Below are positions 8,255-15,935 of a stretch of DNA of 20,429 nucleotides, in pieces. The position numbers and the translations under genes are program-made. Source of the stretch: an uncultured Collinsella sp. (GTDB taxonomy: Bacteria; Actinomycetota; Coriobacteriia; Coriobacteriales; Coriobacteriaceae); NCBI GenBank assembly GCA_902492855.1, contig CABUMU010000025.1:1-20429 (forward strand), in the 5' to 3' direction. The notes beneath the pieces were generated by a model that worked only from the letters and a program-made list of their open reading frames with translations, was not told the DNA's origin and made no database searches. Positions within the stretch are counted from its first letter, which is position 1; every line of letters starts with the position of its first letter.

Positions 8255-8363
8255 ATGCGAGTCAAGACTAAACAGTTCTCTAGAAACCACCGGCGCCCTT
8301 GCGTCAGCAATTTACGAGCCGCTCTACCCACCTCTGAACGGCTAAGGACTTTTCGCAGGTAGT

Positions 8364-8392
8364 TTGACGAACATATGTTTGCTTATTATAAT
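8364..8392 (+). promoter_or_regulatory. Strong sigma-70 promoter before the second RNA copy and DUF3800 gene
   Basis: TTGACG (8364-8369), exactly 17 bases, TATAAT (8387-8392), with one mismatch to consensus over both boxes. Transcription would begin near 8399, where similarity between the two RNA copies begins. The upstream copy has no equivalent box pair at this place. Confidence 0.75.
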
Positions 8393-8398
8393 ATTACT

Positions 8399-8490
8399 TG
8401 AAAGCACCCCTTATCTCATGGTATAAAGAATATGGTTCCCTCCAAAACAGGGGCCTCCAAGAGCCGGGGTCTTACCCCCGGCATTTTTTT
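8399..8490 (+). ncRNA. RNA-like unit, downstream copy, in the DUF3800 leader
   Basis: Same architecture as the copy at 8164: an internal TTGAAA-18-TATAAA (8398-8427), the bulged hairpin GGT-[T]-CCCT / AGGG-GCC (8434-8455), the linker TCCAAGA, and GCCGGGG/CCCCGGC followed by seven T (8463-8490). The U-A pair of the first hairpin becomes U-G and the bulged base is kept, so the stem survives sequence change. The terminator ends 8 bases before the DUF3800 ribosome site, so the protein gene can only be reached by read-through or by its own start of transcription. This order is that of type III toxin-antitoxin loci. RNA motifs named DUF3800-I, -II and so on have been reported upstream of DUF3800 genes; whether this is one of them needs a covariance-model search. 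Confidence 0.7.
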
Positions 8491-8509
8491 GCAAAAATGG
8501 AGGCCCATC

Positions 8510-9187
8510 ATGAGCGAACTCTCCGTCTTTGTTGACGAATCTGGCGACCTCGGAGGCGTCTCCAACTACTACCTCGTCACCCTCGTTTTTCACGATCAAA
8601 ACGATGCAATCGTTGAACGCATTGACCGCTACGAGCGCGCCCTGTCGCAGTCCTCGCTTCCCAATACGCCTTTTCATGCAGGACCCCTACTGAATGGAAA
8701 CGGCGACTACAAAGATCTTCCCAAGGAGCAGCGAAGGCACATGTTGAGCGCATTTCGCGCGTTCATTCAGCATCTCCCCATACGCTATCTCTGTCTGCAA
8801 TACCGAATGAGCGAATTCGCCGGCAATCAAAACGGTCTCGCGGAGAGAATGAGGCGAGACCTCACAGTTGAACTTTTCGACCATCTGGAATTCTTCCAGC
8901 GATACGACACCGTTAAGATTTACTACGACAACGGCCAACCGATTGTAACGGAGGTCATTCATTCTGCGCTTGAGTACGTTCTAGCAAGGGATGTCATCGT
9001 ATACCGAGAAGCCACACCACGAGCCTACCGGCTATTCCAAGTTGCCGACTACATCTGTACGATCGAGCTAACGGCTATCAAGTTTGACAACAAGGAAGAT
9101 ACAAAGACTGATCGGCTATTTTTTGGAACCCGAAGGACATTCAAAAAGGGATTTCTCTTATATCTCAGGAAGAAAAGGATGAACTGA
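8510..9187 (+). CDS. DUF3800 family protein (RNase H-like fold)
   Basis: A 225-aa protein. It opens with the DUF3800 hallmark VFVDESGD (D9, E10, D13) and has FQVADYIC near residue 182, the two acidic clusters that in this family build a putative nuclease site. The biochemical activity of DUF3800 is not firmly established; the genes are frequent in defence islands. The ATG at 8510 has GGAGG six bases before it. An in-frame extension back to 8432 was refused because it runs through the RNA hairpins. G+C is lower (near 48% in a hand-counted line) than in the housekeeping genes. It is convergent with the end of the BREX operon, 7 bp apart. Confidence 0.85.
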   Translation: MSELSVFVDESGDLGGVSNYYLVTLVFHDQNDAIVERIDRYERALSQSSLPNTPFHAGPLLNGNGDYKDLPKEQRRHMLSAFRAFIQHLPIRYLCLQYRMSEFAGNQNGLAERMRRDLTVELFDHLEFFQRYDTVKIYYDNGQPIVTEVIHSALEYVLARDVIVYREATPRAYRLFQVADYICTIELTAIKFDNKEDTKTDRLFFGTRRTFKKGFLLYLRKKRMN

Positions 9188-9197
9188 CCCGGGGTCA
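9185..9197. other. 13-bp palindrome that holds both convergent stop codons
   Basis: TGACCC-G-GGGTCA begins with the TGA of the DUF3800 gene on the plus strand and ends with the TGA of the 70-aa gene on the minus strand. It joins the accessory DUF3800 block to the BREX operon. No T-run on either side. Confidence 0.6.
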
Positions 9198-9407
9198 CCA
9201 GTCGTCAGACGCTTCGCAGTCGTCATCGACGGCAAAGTCGCGGAGGTCGAGGCCTTCGCGTTCGGCTCGGGCTAGGAGCTCTTGGGACGACTCGTCCTCG
9301 ATATCCACTACGTCGAGCATGGCGGCCGGAAAGCCCACGCCGGCCGCACTCCCCGCACGGTCGAGCAGGCTCTCGCGCAGCTGGTCTACATCAACTTCGA
9401 TCTTCAT
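9195..9407 (-). CDS. Small acidic protein, last gene of the BREX operon
   Basis: A 70-aa protein from the ATG at 9407, chosen because GGGAGG stands six bases before it; an in-frame ATG six codons upstream has no such site. The N-terminus MKIEVDVDQLRESL looks like a strand then a helix, the middle GVGFPAAMLDVVDIE like a second helix, and the tail is strongly acidic (DDDCEASDDW). I do not recognise a named family, though small proteins of this outline are common in anaerobes. It lies 27 bp after the 449-aa gene and is surely co-transcribed. A protein partner for that gene, or an inhibitor role, would be guesses. Confidence 0.75.
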   Translation of the reverse strand: MKIEVDVDQLRESLLDRAGSAAGVGFPAAMLDVVDIEDESSQELLARAEREGLDLRDFAVDDDCEASDDW

Positions 9408-9434
9408 GGTGAAACCTCCCGCCAAACCAGGCCC

Positions 9435-10784
9435 TTACTCGTCAGCGCCGAGCGCATCCACGGCAGCGACAAAAGCCTCAACCTGCTTGTTGTCCATCTG
9501 CGTGGCCAAACGGCCCACGGGTTCATCGTAGGCGAACTGCACCTTATCGATAAAGCAGTCCCAAGCACGCTCGTCCACACGCACAGCAGCCTCGCAATAC
9601 TGGCTGAGCTTTTTGAGCCCGTACCAAAACGCGTTCACATGGCACGCGGGATCCTCATCAAGCACGCCATCGTATCGGCGGCCGTTAAACTCGCGTATGC
9701 GCGCCACGGCAACCTCAAGCGAGTCGCCGCCCTCGGCCGACACCTCTTCCACCAGCTCGGGAATCGCAACCTCGCGCCGGACATTATGCCTGGTAGTACC
9801 ATCGTACTCGCCCACCAGCACATCTTCGTCAAGCCGAGAATCGTAGTCGAAATAGCTCAAGCCACTGCAAATCCCATGCGGCGAGTCCGTGCCAAACGCA
9901 CAGAACAATCCGCCGTCGGCAACGACACGACGGAAGGTTACAAACGACTTCTTAACCTGAGCGAGCAGCTCGGCAAGCAGACCGGCATCGCACGCCGTCT
10001 CGCACGCAACGCAAGCAGGCTCCGGCAGCGATACCGGCTCAACCGTACTCCCCGCAACGCGGGCGGCGCGCTCGGCCCGATACGCCTGCGCCGCCAAGCG
10101 AGCTCGCTGCGCAGCGCCGCGCACGTTGGTAAGTTCACGCTCCAACGCCACGTCACCAGCAACATCGCCAGCCAAATCGCCCGTAAACCAGTCGGCGCCC
10201 TGCGACCCCGTCGCACTCAGCTCGGACTCAAACGTCGCTGTGATCATACCCGCAAGGTCCGTCGCGTCGGCGGCACAGCGCATCTGCTCCAGCTGCGTAC
10301 ACAGCAGATCGGCATCCAGAGGCACGGCCTCGGCAACGCGCACGTCACTCAGGCGCGCCACGTCCTGCAGCACCATAGCCCCCGCGGCATCGTACGCCAC
10401 ACGAACCCTGTCCACAGTATTGGCCCGCAGCTTTACCTCGATAAACGAAAGCGTCTGCTCCAGGCGCGTCAGCAGCTCGGCCTTGTCCTCCATGCGCAAA
10501 AAGGCAGCATAGCGACGCTCCATCCGCAGCGGGCCAACAATGCCCGCCTGCTTGCGAGCGCATGCAAGCGCAGCGCCCTCAACGCGGCGAACATACCCGT
10601 CAACAGCCCGCGCAGTGTGCTCGGCAGCCTCGACGCCCCTAAGCACGCCCAGCAGCTCACGGGAGCGCGCCTTGCGCACCAGTTCCCCGCGATCGTACTG
10701 CTCAAGCGCCGTCTGACGCTTGGCTACCGATTCAAAGCCAAACAGCTCGTCGAGCAACTCGCCAACAGAACGCTCGTCCGCCAT
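9435..10784 (-). CDS. Unrecognised 449-aa BREX-linked protein
   Basis: A soluble protein with no signal peptide or membrane segment. Residues 1 to about 280 are Ala/Leu/Arg/Glu-rich and look largely helical. A mixed C-terminal part follows (about 285-449), with a Cys pair CVACETAC near 265 and the conserved-looking runs SPHGICSGLSYFDYDSR and AFWYGLKKLSQYCE. I find no Walker, nuclease, helicase or methylase motif. The ATG at 10784 has GGGAGG seven bases upstream. It starts 74 bp after brxL and is followed after 27 bp by the 70-aa gene. Its place at the end of a type I BREX operon, with the same G+C as brxL, suggests a stable accessory component, but no function can be given. Confidence 0.85.
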   Translation of the reverse strand: MADERSVGELLDELFGFESVAKRQTALEQYDRGELVRKARSRELLGVLRGVEAAEHTARAVDGYVRRVEGAALACARKQAGIVGPLRMERRYAAFLRMEDKAELLTRLEQTLSFIEVKLRANTVDRVRVAYDAAGAMVLQDVARLSDVRVAEAVPLDADLLCTQLEQMRCAADATDLAGMITATFESELSATGSQGADWFTGDLAGDVAGDVALERELTNVRGAAQRARLAAQAYRAERAARVAGSTVEPVSLPEPACVACETACDAGLLAELLAQVKKSFVTFRRVVADGGLFCAFGTDSPHGICSGLSYFDYDSRLDEDVLVGEYDGTTRHNVRREVAIPELVEEVSAEGGDSLEVAVARIREFNGRRYDGVLDEDPACHVNAFWYGLKKLSQYCEAAVRVDERAWDCFIDKVQFAYDEPVGRLATQMDNKQVEAFVAAVDALGADE

Positions 10785-10858
10785 GGCAAGGCCTCCCTAC
10801 TCGAACACGCCAACACGCCCGTGGGCCTACGCGCACGCAAGCCCGCTCGCTCACGCTC

Positions 10859-13192
10859 CTACAGATCCAGCGCCTTCTTCGCGGCGTCGACCGGGTCGCC
10901 ATCCATGTAGAACACCGGGCTCAACCCCGAAATAATCTCGGACGGCACGCTCTGCAAACCCGCAATAGCACTCAGCGGCAAAATCACGCGCTTGGCACCG
11001 GCGTTTTTGGCCACGCGCATAATGTCCTCGAGCCCACGGATCTCATCCATAGAACCCGACATGCGCAAGATTCCCGGAATCGCCAGCGCAGGCATCACCG
11101 GGCGATTGCACGCCGCGGAGCACAGGCCCACAAACTCGGCGAGCGAAACTTCCTCGGACAGGCCCTTGCTCTGCAAGTCATTGTAGAACAGTAGGTAGTC
11201 CTTGGAGCCAATGTGCATGCCCGGCGCCACGCGGTTCGCCAGGTTCACAAAGTTGTCGAACGCGGCCTCCAGCGTATCGCGCACCGGCTTGTTAAAGGCC
11301 ACGCCCTCGTGCTTAAACTTGCACTCGCCGGCAACGGCCTTGTTCTCCAACTTGTACACGGCGACCTCGCCGCCCTGCGACCTGCCCACGCCAAACACGT
11401 GGCCGGACAGCAGCGGTCCGTCGGGAATCAGCGTGTCCTCGCTCTGCTCGGGCACGCGCACCACGTGCACGTCCTGCGGGTTGTCGGCATCCATATAGCC
11501 CAGGTTAACGTCGATAAACTCGACGCCCGCCATAATCTTGAGCTGCTCCTTTACGCGGCGACGGCCCTCGATGGCGTAGTCCAGCAGCCAGCGCACGTCA
11601 TCCTTATCCATGGCCTCGTCGGGGAACAGCAGCTTGGCAAGGCCGCTAAAGGTCTTGCGCACAGCGATTTCGTCACGCTTGTTAAAGTCGCTGTTAAAGC
11701 GGAAGTAACGGTCGATATGGTGCGTAAAGTCCTTGCGGCGCATCTCCTTGCAAAACTCCGACAGGCAGTCGGTAATCAGGCCATAATGCCCGGTCAGCAG
11801 GCTCGAGCGCATCTTGGGAATCTCCCAGCCCGGCAGGTAATAGTGGATACGGTCGAAGAAGGCCGAATCGTTGTTAAACTCTGGCGGGAACGGATCAAAC
11901 AGGTGCGTGGTCTTAAGGACGTTTTGCACGGTGTCGTTGATGTTGCCCTCAAAGACCATGGAGGCATCGGCGTTAATCTGATCGCGGCCGCGCGCATAGC
12001 TGCCGCTCGCCAAGTAGTCCTTCATGATCTGCACGGCATTGGTGTCCTTAAAGCGCATGCCGGCGACCTCATCGAACGTCACGCAGTCCCAGTGGCCCAC
12101 CAAGCCCACGCGGTCGGCGCGCATGGAGTTCATACGGCCGAACAGGTTGGCCGTGGTGGTCTGGCCGCCCGAAAGCAAGATAGCGTAGGGCGAGACCTCT
12201 TTGTAGATGTGACTCTTGCCGGTGCCGCGGGGACCCAGCTCGCACAGATTGTAGTTGCGCTCGATGAGCGGCACCATACGCTCGATAAAGTGCAGGCGCT
12301 CTTTCTCGGAAAGCTCGCTGGGTTCATAGCCAGCGGAGCGCAGCAGCATGTTGAGCCACTCGTCGCGCGAGAAATACTGGCGCTCGTCAATCATGGCATC
12401 CAGGTCCAGATTGGGCATCTGGATGGGCGTAAGCGACGTCACGCTAAACGGAGAATCCTCGGGGCCGCGCTTTTTGCGCTTGGCCTTGGAGCGGCGCGGC
12501 GCATCGTCGCCAAAGACCTCCATGCCAAACTCGTCTTCCTCGTCCACGGGATGACGATACTCGATGCTCATAATGCACCAAATGCCGCCCTGCAAAATCT
12601 TGGAATAGTCATGCACGTACTCGGCCGGCATCACAAACGGCTCGATGGTCAGGTTGGCAAACGACGCCACGTAGATATCTTTGTACTCATCGAGCTTGGC
12701 CGTCACCTTGTCGATGATGGTAAAGCGGCCCAGCTCGCGAATTTTGGACTTAATGCGCTCGGACTCGTCGGGTCGCACGTAGTTATCGGTGAGGATCCTG
12801 CGAATGCGGTCCAGGCCCTCTGCCACGGCATCCTCGTCGTCAGTTGAGCAGTACATGCCCAGCAGGTACTCCAGCACAAAGGTGGGCACGTTGGCGCCGC
12901 GCTTCATAAGGGCCGTCAGGTCCTTGCGCACGATCTTGCCAGCAAAGTGCTCGAGCAGCTTGCCGTCCAGCCCATCCATGTCGTAGCCGTCGTCCTCGGG
13001 GGCCTCGTCCACGGCCTGGTCATAGCCATCGGTCGAGGATTCGTCCTCGGCGGGCACAGCAGCCTCAACGGGCGCGGCAGTCTCAGCCTCCGCAGCAGGC
13101 ACGGCCACCCCTGCAGGCACCGCAGCCTGCTCGGGCACATCCACATCAATCGAGGGAACTTCCCACAAATCGTCGTCATGGCTATCAAACAT
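10859..13192 (-). CDS. brxL: BREX protein BrxL (AAA+ ATPase with Lon-like C-terminus)
   Basis: A 777-aa protein. BrxL forms ring-shaped AAA+ assemblies on DNA and is needed for BREX restriction, not for methylation. The family core starts at about residue 75 (LDGKLLEHFAGKIVRKDL). The Walker A motif GPRGTGKS is near 320, a Walker B-like CVTFDEVAG is near 372, and the Lon-related C-terminal domain covers the last 150 or so residues. The first 73 residues are an added acidic Ala/Pro/Val-rich tail, absent from the usual form of about 680-700 aa. The ATG at 13192 is chosen over a GTG at 13201 because AGGAG, overlapping the pglZ stop codon (TAGGAG), lies eight bases upstream, which suggests translational coupling. 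In the Lon-like part the place of the catalytic lysine (GGLKEK in Lon) reads RGLEDI. Confidence 0.95.
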   Translation of the reverse strand: MFDSHDDDLWEVPSIDVDVPEQAAVPAGVAVPAAEAETAAPVEAAVPAEDESSTDGYDQAVDEAPEDDGYDMDGLDGKLLEHFAGKIVRKDLTALMKRGANVPTFVLEYLLGMYCSTDDEDAVAEGLDRIRRILTDNYVRPDESERIKSKIRELGRFTIIDKVTAKLDEYKDIYVASFANLTIEPFVMPAEYVHDYSKILQGGIWCIMSIEYRHPVDEEDEFGMEVFGDDAPRRSKAKRKKRGPEDSPFSVTSLTPIQMPNLDLDAMIDERQYFSRDEWLNMLLRSAGYEPSELSEKERLHFIERMVPLIERNYNLCELGPRGTGKSHIYKEVSPYAILLSGGQTTTANLFGRMNSMRADRVGLVGHWDCVTFDEVAGMRFKDTNAVQIMKDYLASGSYARGRDQINADASMVFEGNINDTVQNVLKTTHLFDPFPPEFNNDSAFFDRIHYYLPGWEIPKMRSSLLTGHYGLITDCLSEFCKEMRRKDFTHHIDRYFRFNSDFNKRDEIAVRKTFSGLAKLLFPDEAMDKDDVRWLLDYAIEGRRRVKEQLKIMAGVEFIDVNLGYMDADNPQDVHVVRVPEQSEDTLIPDGPLLSGHVFGVGRSQGGEVAVYKLENKAVAGECKFKHEGVAFNKPVRDTLEAAFDNFVNLANRVAPGMHIGSKDYLLFYNDLQSKGLSEEVSLAEFVGLCSAACNRPVMPALAIPGILRMSGSMDEIRGLEDIMRVAKNAGAKRVILPLSAIAGLQSVPSEIISGLSPVFYMDGDPVDAAKKALDL

Positions 13193-13203
13193 AGGGCACA
13201 CTC

Positions 13204-15912
13204 CTAAAAACCAAAGTCAGCAACAGGGGCAAACGAAACAGCGATGGTATACGTCTCGCGCCAAACGATCTTGCCCGTCTCGCGCTCGCGGCAGACCAGA
13301 TAGTACGGACCCTTGGCCGAGAATCCATCCGCTGCATGCAACGCAAACTTGGCATGCACCACGCGCTCCTGCGAGTTAACAGAAGTCTTGTTAGCATGCG
13401 CCTTGACCGTATCGCTCACCTCGTTGCCACTTGCATCGGTAAACACCAGCTCGTACTCGCACGGCAAAACCTTGCCTTGGGCGGGTTCTTCCTGGATCAA
13501 GTTGACCGAGAAGAGCGAGTTGGTCACTCGGCGTCCCTCACTTAGTACACGCAGCGTCGCCGCGCGCGTGTCGACAAAGTCCTTGGAACCCGAACGCGCA
13601 CGCCAAAAACCGATAACGGGCACGCAAAGCTCCTGCAGGCTCATGCCACCGTGGACGTAGTTGTTAGTGCCGCCGGGACGCTTGAAGTGCACATTCTCGC
13701 GCGGGGCAAACCCCTCAAAACCGGCGCCCAAACGTCCCATGTCAACATTAACAAACACCCCGCGTACCTCGTCCGAAAGCTCGCCCACGGCCTCGTTGGG
13801 CACCACCAGATGACGCTTGCCGTACATGACGGGAGCGTCAAGGACGGGAAGGTCCGGTTTGCCGAGCATCTGGCACTCGCTGAGCTCCCGACGCGTGTAG
13901 ATAAAGCCGTGGTCCGCCGTTATAACAACACGCGCGCCCGGGGCGTCGGTGCACACGCGACGCGCCAACGCAGCAAGTTCCTCCACGGTGTCCGCACAGG
14001 CACCGAAGACGTCATCCTGCGTAGCGGCCTTCTCGCCCGTGGCATCGATCTTGTTGTGGTAGAGGTAGACAAGTCTTGAGTCCTTGAGCAGCGCCTTACG
14101 CTCGGTTCCCGCCATGTTGAGGTATGCGCTCGAGCGTAAAGCGCGGGCCGTAGGCTCAACATGGGTAAGCACGGCCTCGCGTTGCGGAGTCGTTGCGGTG
14201 GGCTTGCCGTCAGCCAGCACAAACGAACCATCCGCTGCAAGCCCAAGCGCCTGATGCGGCAACAGCGCGGGCATGCCCACCTCTGTAATTGAGGGGAAGA
14301 CCGCCTGCATGCTAGAAATCTTGACGTTGCCGCCGCGCTCGCGCTCGAGCAGCGCCGCGACGTCGCAGGCCACCTCATAGCGCAGCGCATCGCTCACGAT
14401 AACGACCGTCGTTTTAGCAGAGCCCACAAAGGTGGGCAGCACATGCCAGTAGAACTCATCCTGCCGTTCGGGACCCTCGATGTAGCCGCAATCGGCCCAC
14501 TCCCCTTGCGCAGCAGCCGCCCAGCAGGCATTGGCATCCGCCAAGAACCAGTTGCTGTAGAGATTCTCCGCCCAGTCCGCCACGGCGCGGGCAGGTTCCT
14601 CGAGCGCATCGCACTCGACGGAGCGTGCCCGCAGATACGCGGTGCACATATGGCGATAGGCAGCGTCCATGGCATACCAATCGGACGAATAGGCATCCCA
14701 CACCTGCTGGGACTGCGCCAGATGGAACCCGCCCGCGTGCGTCTGCCTAAACGCGCACATATCGGCCACAGCGACAAGCAGGTCAAAGTAGCTCTCGACA
14801 CGGCGGTACCAGCTTAGGTCGCAACGGCGCGCAGCAGAGGCACGCGCATCCTCAACACGGTCTGCACCTTGCGCAAACGAGCAGAACAGCTGCGAGAGCA
14901 CAGCCTCATTGACGCACGGAAACACATCAAGCGAGATCAGCACATCGATCGGCAAGGTCTCGAACCGTGCAAAGAGTCCGCGGGCGTCCTCAACCAAACG
15001 GCAAATCTCAAATAGGTCCTCGCTCGATGCCTGGGTATCGGCGGTCTGGTCCCACGTACGCACCGCCTCAAGGCAATAGGGCCCGTAGGCGGGAGCCACA
15101 TGGCTCTCAAGCCCCTTGAGCGCTCCCTCGGGAAGCGCGGTGGATGCCGCCGTAAGAAGCACATGGGATGCAAGCATAAGCAATGAGTCGCGCTCGTAAA
15201 GCGGCCCATCAAACCCATAGCAACGCACGATGAAGGCAGAGAGCACATCGCGCACGCAGTACTTGTCCATCAGCTCGGCCAGCGCCTCGGGACCCTCGCG
15301 CAGCAGCATGGTCATACAGCCACGCAGCACAAACGCGGGGCGCGCGTCACCAAGCTCTTTACCGCCAAAAATCACCGTAAGGATGCCGAGTTCGATATCG
15401 GATGCGCCCGAGGCATGCGGAACACACGCGGCAAACTTAGCGCAGCGGGTCTTGGCATCAAAGAACGTCTTGTGCTCGCGCAGGCTCTCGCGCACGGCGT
15501 CGATATTCTCGATGCCCAGATGATCGGCCAAAAGCGAAAGATAGTCAGCCTGGAACTGATCGGCATACAGCTCAACATCGGCAAGCCAATCACCCTCAAG
15601 CCTGCCGCGCGGGCAACGGCGATACAGCAAGATATCGCTCGCAAGGTCATCGCGGTTGATGAGCTTCTTGACGGCAAACATACGGCCCTCGCAGGCCTCA
15701 ACAAAGCGCACCGGGCGCTCAAAGTCACCGTGAGCAGGCATTACGCCGGCATCGGCCCCCAAGCCGTCGAAACCCTCGGCAGCCAATCGCTCAAACTCAG
15801 GAGCAAACTCGCCGTCCGCATCGTGCCAAACCACAACACGGCGCGGCGCGCATGAGGACAACGGCTGCAAAAATCGCAGCTTGAGCTGTTCTTCTACATC
15901 GATCTTGGGCAT
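13204..15912 (-). CDS. pglZ: BREX phosphatase-like protein PglZ (type I)
   Basis: A 902-aa protein of the BREX type I PglZ family, required in BREX both for host methylation and for phage exclusion. The N-terminus has RRVVVWHDADGEF, characteristic of the family. The alkaline-phosphatase-superfamily core shows VVIVSDALRYEVACD at about residue 503 and VVITADHGFIYTRREL at about 667, with the metal-binding Asp and His residues in place. Its start at 15912 has AAGGAT about five bases upstream and follows the C-terminal pglX piece by 23 bp; its stop codon is part of the brxL ribosome site. G+C is near 58%, normal for the operon. Confidence 0.96.
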   Translation of the reverse strand: MPKIDVEEQLKLRFLQPLSSCAPRRVVVWHDADGEFAPEFERLAAEGFDGLGADAGVMPAHGDFERPVRFVEACEGRMFAVKKLINRDDLASDILLYRRCPRGRLEGDWLADVELYADQFQADYLSLLADHLGIENIDAVRESLREHKTFFDAKTRCAKFAACVPHASGASDIELGILTVIFGGKELGDARPAFVLRGCMTMLLREGPEALAELMDKYCVRDVLSAFIVRCYGFDGPLYERDSLLMLASHVLLTAASTALPEGALKGLESHVAPAYGPYCLEAVRTWDQTADTQASSEDLFEICRLVEDARGLFARFETLPIDVLISLDVFPCVNEAVLSQLFCSFAQGADRVEDARASAARRCDLSWYRRVESYFDLLVAVADMCAFRQTHAGGFHLAQSQQVWDAYSSDWYAMDAAYRHMCTAYLRARSVECDALEEPARAVADWAENLYSNWFLADANACWAAAAQGEWADCGYIEGPERQDEFYWHVLPTFVGSAKTTVVIVSDALRYEVACDVAALLERERGGNVKISSMQAVFPSITEVGMPALLPHQALGLAADGSFVLADGKPTATTPQREAVLTHVEPTARALRSSAYLNMAGTERKALLKDSRLVYLYHNKIDATGEKAATQDDVFGACADTVEELAALARRVCTDAPGARVVITADHGFIYTRRELSECQMLGKPDLPVLDAPVMYGKRHLVVPNEAVGELSDEVRGVFVNVDMGRLGAGFEGFAPRENVHFKRPGGTNNYVHGGMSLQELCVPVIGFWRARSGSKDFVDTRAATLRVLSEGRRVTNSLFSVNLIQEEPAQGKVLPCEYELVFTDASGNEVSDTVKAHANKTSVNSQERVVHAKFALHAADGFSAKGPYYLVCRERETGKIVWRETYTIAVSFAPVADFGF

Positions 15913-15935
15913 GAATATCCTTACCGTATCTGCAG

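Noticed and set aside
7996..8331. 111-codon minus-strand frame in the spacer before DUF3800
   Set aside because: It crosses a terminator hairpin, has no clear ribosome site and no recognisable features.
8432..8509. In-frame 26-codon extension of the DUF3800 protein
   Set aside because: It would be translated through the RNA hairpin and terminator; the ATG at 8510 has GGAGG six bases upstream and starts just before the family motif.
9282..10910. Long open frame on the plus strand opposite the 449-aa gene
   Set aside because: Arg/His/Leu-rich low-quality protein without motif or ribosome site; mirror of a G+C-rich gene on the other strand.
11213..12847. Long plus-strand open frame opposite brxL
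   Set aside because: Antisense shadow: His/Val/Ala-biased, no family features, and brxL is certain on the other strand.
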